From JBCDKH01 sp964388485 (GTDB lineage: Bacteria; Planctomycetota; Phycisphaerae; Tepidisphaerales; Tepidisphaeraceae), in NCBI GenBank assembly GCA_964388485.1, contig CAYMAS010000016.1, forward strand, positions 13,949 through 77,948: DNA of 64,000 bases, in the 5' to 3' direction. Below the pieces are notes generated by a model. That model worked only from the letters and a program-made list of their open reading frames with translations, ran no database searches and was not told the DNA's origin. Shown here piece by piece: positions 60,410-64,000 of the stretch (positions are counted from its first letter, which is position 1; the number at the start of each line of letters is the position of its first letter). The translations under genes were made by a program, and so were the position numbers.

Positions 60410-60916
60410 ATGCCCCGCTTCGTCTTCAAGCTCCAGGCCGCCCTTGACCTGCGGGCGCGGGAAGAGAAGGTTGCCCAACGCGAGCTGGCCGAGAGACAGC
60501 GAGACGCCAACGTGCTTCGCGAGGAACTGCTGCGGCTTAACGACAACCTGCTCGACACGCAAAAGGAACTCCGCACCGGCGGCCTGACGGGTCGGCTCGA
60601 TCCGGACGTGCTCTCGTCGTACCGGCGTTACACGAACGAAGTCGCCCGCCGCGGTCAAAGCGTCATGCGGCGGCTTCAGCATGCCGAAGGCGTCGTGGCC
60701 GAAGCCCGCACCAAGCTTGCCGGCTTCACCGCGCGACGTCGGGCGATGGAGAAGCTCCGCGAAAACCAGAAGGCGGCGTTTCTCAAGGAAGTCGAGGACA
60801 AGGAACTCTCCGCCGCCGACGATGACGTGTCGCAATGGCTCATCGGGCTGCAGCGCGAAGAAGACGGTGCCGCCGACGCAGCCTCTGCGAAGTTGCACGA
60901 GGAGGCCTTGTCATGA
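60410..60916 (+). CDS. fliJ: Flagellar export protein FliJ
   Basis: A protein of 168 residues, almost wholly a charged coiled coil: MPRFVFKLQAALDLRAREEK with VAQRELAERQRDANVLREEL, then ARTKLAGFTARRRAMEKLRE. The opening FKLQxxLDLRxxEE is the FliJ signature. It is the stalk-like partner of the FliI hexamer. The last codons overlap the next gene as ATGA. Confidence 0.88.
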   Translation: MPRFVFKLQAALDLRAREEKVAQRELAERQRDANVLREELLRLNDNLLDTQKELRTGGLTGRLDPDVLSSYRRYTNEVARRGQSVMRRLQHAEGVVAEARTKLAGFTARRRAMEKLRENQKAAFLKEVEDKELSAADDDVSQWLIGLQREEDGAADAASAKLHEEALS

Positions 60917-61614
60917 AGACGCTCAACCGCATCGCGCTCGCTCTGACGGTGACCCTGGCGATCAACTTCGTCGGCCTGGTCGTCGCGGGCGGACTCGTGG
61001 CGCAAAAGGCGCAGCTCGACAGGGAGAAGATCGAGCAGGTTCGCGAAGTGCTCTTTCCGCCCGAGGTCGAGGTGACTCAAGACCAAGAAGAAATCGAGCC
61101 CGACGAGCCATCGCCGATGCAGGAGCTCATGACGATGCTCGACGAGCAAAGCGGCCGACCCGCGACAGAGCGGGTGGCGGGCATGAACCACGAGTTCGAC
61201 GCGCGGTCGACGCTGTTGAGTCGGCAACGGCGTGAGCTGGAAGATCGTCTCAAGCTCCTCGATGCCAGTGCCACGAGGCTTGCTCGCGAGCGGCAGACGC
61301 ACGAGGCGGAAGTCGCCCGGTGGCAAAACACCGCCGCCGAAGCCGCGGCCCGTGCGCAGGACGAAGGCTTCCGCGAAGCCTTGGCGTTGTACGAGGCGAT
61401 GCCGTCCGCACAGGCCAAGCGGGTGCTCGAAGGACTCGACGACACGGTCACGCTCGCGTTCCTGCGGGCGATGGACGAGCGGGCGGCGTCGAAGATTCTC
61501 GAAGAATTCCAGACGCCACAGGAGACCGAGCGTCTCCGCCAGCTGATGGAGCAGATGCGGCAGGGCGAACCCGAAGCCCAGACGGCCGGTGCGCAACTCG
61601 CGCCTGTCAACTAG
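60913..61614 (+). CDS. MotE-like (MgtE_N-domain) flagellar protein
   Basis: A protein of 233 residues, ATG overlapping the fliJ stop. One membrane helix near the N-terminus (ALALTVTLAINFVGLVVAGG), a coiled coil (STLLSRQRRELEDRLKLLDA), then a C-terminal domain with FREALALYEAMPSAQAKRVL and EGLDDTVTLAFLRAMDERAA, SKILEEF. This matches the MgtE N-terminal/FliG-like repeat of MotE (YlxF), which aids motility in other bacteria. Position between fliJ and fliK is the classic one. Confidence 0.83.
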   Translation: MKTLNRIALALTVTLAINFVGLVVAGGLVAQKAQLDREKIEQVREVLFPPEVEVTQDQEEIEPDEPSPMQELMTMLDEQSGRPATERVAGMNHEFDARSTLLSRQRRELEDRLKLLDASATRLARERQTHEAEVARWQNTAAEAAARAQDEGFREALALYEAMPSAQAKRVLEGLDDTVTLAFLRAMDERAASKILEEFQTPQETERLRQLMEQMRQGEPEAQTAGAQLAPVN

Positions 61615-61641
61615 ATCACTTACCTCACCACGGACCTACGC

Positions 61642-62910
61642 ATGTCGCCCAGCACGCTCCTTCCTCCCTCGCCCCGGCAGCAGCCGACGGCTTCGCGTGA
61701 CACCGGCCGATCGCCGTCGCCTAAGCCACAGTCGGCGGACGAGTCGACGCCGTCGTTCCGCGACAAGCTCGCAGGGCAGAACGATGCCAAGCCCGCTTTG
61801 GCCGATGCTCCACCCAAAGAGGTGACGCAGGCCGACGTTCCGGTCGCTCGTGACGAGGCCAACGCGACGCCGATTCTCTTCCAGAATCTGGCGATGCAGC
61901 CGACGACCTTGCCGGCGGAGCCTGAGGCGAAGCCGCAGGCGGCGACGCCGGATGCCCCGGTCGGCGAGGTCGTGGCGATGACGCCGCAGGTAATCGGGTT
62001 CGACCTGCCTGTCGAAGGTGACGTGCCGACTGAAGGTGACGTGCCGACGCAGCCGGTGGATGGCGAGGCGACGGCACCGGTTATCGCGGCGTCGATGGTT
62101 CAGCCGGACGACGCATCTGCCGTTGCCGCGATGCGGCCGTTGACGATTGACGGCAAGTCCCAGCCGACGCCGGTGGCCGCGACCGCGTCGCCGGTCGTGA
62201 GCGCGAACCAGCCCGCTGTTGCCGAAGCACCGCCGATTCCGCAGACGCAACCTCCGCAGCCTTCGATGCCGACGTCACCTGTCGCCGAGCCGAAGAAGCC
62301 GGCGGACGTTCCACCACCATCGAAGCCCGTCGCCGCCACGGATGCCGTCATGCCCGCGGCTCATGCGGCGGACGCTTCAATCGACGGTGGCGACCTGGTC
62401 GAGCCGGCGAAGCCGACGCAAGCCAAGGTGGAGCTGCCCGCTCCGTCGACGACTCGCGTCTCGCCGAGCCTGATGGGCGACGAAAATCAACAGAACCTCC
62501 AGGTCGCCGCCAAGGCATCGGCCGGCGCGAGTGGCAAGACGATGACGATCCGCCTCGACCCGCCGTCGCTCGGCAGCGTCCGGGTGCAGGTTCGGGTGTC
62601 CGGCGGTGAGACGATTGCTTCGATCGGCACCAGCAGCGACATGGCTCATGCACTGGTAAAGGGCAGCGTCGAGCAACTGCGGGCGGGACTCGAGCGAGCG
62701 GGCGTGGCGGTGGATCGGGTGCACGTGACTCGCATGAGCGCCTCCTCCGGCGACGGCCTCAGCGCCGGCCGCGAGGCCGAAGCCCGTGGCGGCAACGAGA
62801 GCGGGCAGGGCGATGGACGCAGCGCCACCCGCGACCAGAGCGAACAGGAACAACGCGACCAACAGCGTCGCGACCAGGTGATGAGGCGGTGGTACAGCGA
62901 GGCAGCCTGA
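61642..62910 (+). CDS. fliK: Flagellar hook-length control protein FliK
   Basis: A protein of 422 residues. The first 270 residues are Pro/Ala/Val/Thr-rich and disordered, as expected for the ruler part, with an 18-bp tandem duplication at 62014-62049 (EGDVPT twice). The C-terminal domain is recognisable: GKTMTIRLDPPSLGSVRVQV, VSGGETIASIGTSSDMAHAL and VEQLRAGLERAGVAVDRVHV. It switches export specificity when the hook is complete. Followed by a strong terminator. Confidence 0.87.
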   Translation: MSPSTLLPPSPRQQPTASRDTGRSPSPKPQSADESTPSFRDKLAGQNDAKPALADAPPKEVTQADVPVARDEANATPILFQNLAMQPTTLPAEPEAKPQAATPDAPVGEVVAMTPQVIGFDLPVEGDVPTEGDVPTQPVDGEATAPVIAASMVQPDDASAVAAMRPLTIDGKSQPTPVAATASPVVSANQPAVAEAPPIPQTQPPQPSMPTSPVAEPKKPADVPPPSKPVAATDAVMPAAHAADASIDGGDLVEPAKPTQAKVELPAPSTTRVSPSLMGDENQQNLQVAAKASAGASGKTMTIRLDPPSLGSVRVQVRVSGGETIASIGTSSDMAHALVKGSVEQLRAGLERAGVAVDRVHVTRMSASSGDGLSAGREAEARGGNESGQGDGRSATRDQSEQEQRDQQRRDQVMRRWYSEAA

Positions 62911-62937
62911 CGCCTCACATGATGAAGTCCGTTCCGC

Positions 62938-62964
62938 AGCCCCGCATCTGCATGCGGGGCTTTT
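62938..62964 (+). terminator. Intrinsic terminator after fliK
   Basis: AGCCCCGCAT (62938-62947) pairs perfectly with ATGCGGGGCT (62952-62961) around a CTGC loop, followed by TTT. It lies 28 bp after the fliK stop and separates the flgB-fliK unit from flgD. This is the best-formed terminator in the window. Confidence 0.85.
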
Positions 62965-63020
62965 CCGTTGCTTTTCCAGTATTTGTGGACGTCCGATCAT
63001 GTTGAGCCAGAGCGTCTTCG

Positions 63021-63028
63021 ACCGATAA
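63021..63028 (+). promoter_or_regulatory. Sigma28-like -10 box before flgD
   Basis: ACCGATAA (63021-63028), 8 bases before the flgD start, resembles the FliA -10 box and the two TCCGATAA boxes before flgB. No convincing -35 element is seen. It falls just after the terminator, where a new promoter would be needed. Prediction only. Confidence 0.4.
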
Positions 63029-63035
63029 CACCAAC

Positions 63036-63443
63036 ATGATCGACGCATTATCCGGCGGCGGCGCGGGCGTGGCCAGCGCTCCGAAATCGAACTTCGACCT
63101 CGACACCGAGGACTTCATCAACCTCATGGTCACCCAGCTCCAGAACCAGGACCCGATGGAGCCCCAGGGCAACGAGGCCTTGCTCTCGCAGATGAGCCAG
63201 ATCGGCCAGCTCGAAAGCTCGACGCAGCTCCAGGAATCGCTCTCGACGATGGTGTTGCAAAACAACCTCGCCAGCGCCGGTGGCCTCATCGGCAAGGAAG
63301 TGTCCGGCCTCACCAGCTTTGCCGGTGAGACGCAAAATGTTACCGGCCTCGTCACGAGCATCCGAGTCGAGGGCGAAGACGTCTTCCTCGAACTCGACTC
63401 CGGCCACAAGCTCGACCTCACGAAGGTCACCGAGGTCAAGTGA
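63036..63443 (+). CDS. flgD: Flagellar hook assembly scaffold protein FlgD (short form)
   Basis: A protein of 135 residues. The conserved FlgD N-terminus is clear: LDTEDFINLMVTQLQNQDPM with EPQGNEALLSQMSQIGQLES. A short C-terminal part ends VEGEDVFLELDSGHKLDLTK. Many FlgD proteins have about 220 residues with FlgD/tudor and Ig-like domains; this one keeps only the conserved core plus a small beta domain, similar to the short Gram-positive form. It caps the growing hook. Transcribed after a terminator, probably from its own promoter. Confidence 0.92.
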   Translation: MIDALSGGGAGVASAPKSNFDLDTEDFINLMVTQLQNQDPMEPQGNEALLSQMSQIGQLESSTQLQESLSTMVLQNNLASAGGLIGKEVSGLTSFAGETQNVTGLVTSIRVEGEDVFLELDSGHKLDLTKVTEVK

Positions 63444-63530
63444 GTGATGGACTGATGATTGATGAATGATGAGTTTCAGACTCTGCATTCATCACTCACC
63501 CAGTCACCCACTCATCACTTATCAAGTCAC
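63442..63530. repeat. Inverted GANTGAT-type repeat element between flgD and flgE
   Basis: Left part: GAGTGAT, an 8-mer GGACTGAT, GATTGAT, GAATGAT (63442-63470). After a centre containing ACTCTGC, the right part has complementary units such as ATTCATC, ACTCACC, ACTCATC and ACTTATC (63487-63523). Architecture is the same as in the fliG-fliH gap (purine arm, TCTGC, pyrimidine arm) but with another unit sequence. It overlaps the flgD stop and nearly fills the 117-bp gap. Confidence 0.65.
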
Positions 63531-63560
63531 CCGCTGCCCCGCCCTCTCCCGCACTTTATC

Positions 63561-64000
63561 ATGGCCCTCACCTCCACGCTCTTCACCGGCCTCAGCGGCC
63601 TCGACGTCAACCAGACGCGACTCAACGTCGTCGGCAACAACATTGCCAACGTCAACACCGTCGGTTTCAAAGCCAGCCGCGCGTTGTTCAAGCCGCAGTT
63701 CTATGTGACCGACTCCGGCGGCAGCCCGCCGTCGGGCGACGCGGGTGGACAAAACCCCGACCAGCGTGGCCTCGGTGCCGCCGTCGGTTCGATCGAAAAG
63801 GACTGGTCGCCCGGCAGCATCGAACCCACCGGCCGACAAACGGACCTCGCCGTCGATGGCGACGGCTTCTTCATCGTCCGTGGCCAGGAACAGATGTACA
63901 CCCGCGACGGCTCCTTCAGCCTCGACTCCCGAAACAACCTCGTCACCAGCGACGGCCAGTACGTGCAGGGCTTCGGCGTCGATGACCAGGAGAACATCAT
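63561..64000 (+). CDS. flgE: Flagellar hook protein FlgE, 3' part beyond window
   Basis: At least 146 residues, open to the last base. The N-terminus MALTSTLFTGLSGLDVNQTR with LNVVGNNIANVNTVGFKASR is that of FlgE, followed by LGAAVGSIEKDWSPGSIEPT and QTDLAVDGDGFFIVRGQEQM, TRDGSFSLDSRNNLV. These are the D0 helix and the FlgE/F/G core. Placement after flgD supports hook protein rather than FlgF or FlgG. The start is preceded by TTTATC and no clear Shine-Dalgarno. Confidence 0.93.
   Translation, partial: MALTSTLFTGLSGLDVNQTRLNVVGNNIANVNTVGFKASRALFKPQFYVTDSGGSPPSGDAGGQNPDQRGLGAAVGSIEKDWSPGSIEPTGRQTDLAVDGDGFFIVRGQEQMYTRDGSFSLDSRNNLVTSDGQYVQGFGVDDQENI

Noticed and set aside
1..64000. tRNA, rRNA, tmRNA or RNase P RNA genes
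   Set aside because: No T-loop, anticodon-stem or conserved rRNA segments were found by eye; a covariance-model scan would be decisive.

Overview
The window is one scaffold (a 10-N gap at 43841-43850) of GC-rich, gene-dense bacterial DNA. It points to a planctomycete, probably of the Phycisphaerae. It has PEP-CTERM-anchored secreted proteins, lone H-X9-DG type IV pseudopilins, two secreted proteins with the planctomycete LEPR-XLL N-terminal motif, sulfatase and glycoside hydrolase genes, a LolA-like protein and a complete-looking flagellar rod/basal-body operon. The taxonomic placement is inference from gene content. No rRNA, tRNA, CRISPR array or transposase gene was found.

Layout. 1-4180: a minus-strand block in which a GntR/LacI-type regulator is translationally coupled (ATGA) to a PEP-CTERM protein, followed by two tandem paralogous secreted proteins and a pseudopilin cut by the window edge. 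4181-13717: mixed housekeeping and envelope genes, namely a SpoIID-like lipoprotein, a TatD-type hydrolase coupled to a small protein, yidD, hisI, cysS, a LEPR-XLL protein and a phosphohexomutase. 13718-15800: a degenerate, gene-poor stretch with an orphan dockerin-like C-terminus, G-rich palindromes, an eight-copy 21-bp tandem repeat and a 108-bp inverted-repeat element. 15798-27183: a large membrane protein, a fatty-acid desaturase, an oxidoreductase, frr, a UDP-sugar pyrophosphorylase, a Nif3-like protein, a sucrose-phosphate-synthase-like glycosyltransferase, and an ECF sigma operon.

27289-41574 reads as a polysaccharide-degradation locus: a pseudopilin, a 1576-residue BNR/GH74-like protein with CBM6 and malectin-like ends, a sulfatase, a XylR-type AraC regulator, a PEP-CTERM protein, a GH63-like glucosidase and a GH9-like cellulase overlapping it by 4 bp. 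41628-49962: an MDR-type dehydrogenase, an aldo-keto reductase, a precorrin-2 dehydrogenase, another pseudopilin, a CrtI-family desaturase, another PEP-CTERM protein and a Nei/Fpg glycosylase whose zinc finger has lost its cysteines.

49984-64000 is centred on motility. On the minus strand are a large TPR membrane protein, a FlgN-like chaperone and a LolA-like protein. Diverging from them on the plus strand are flgB-flgC-fliE-fliF-fliG-fliH-fliI-fliJ-motE-like-fliK-flgD-flgE, with flgE cut by the window end. Sigma28-like -10 boxes (TCCGATAA/ACCGATAA) lie before flgB and flgD.

The most unexpected signals are non-coding. One is a dispersed repeat family with AGCCGCGG termini, with five loci including two full copies of about 165 bp. 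The other is a set of intergenic heptanucleotide-repeat elements, some arranged as inverted arms, placed directly before flgC and fliH and just upstream of flgE.
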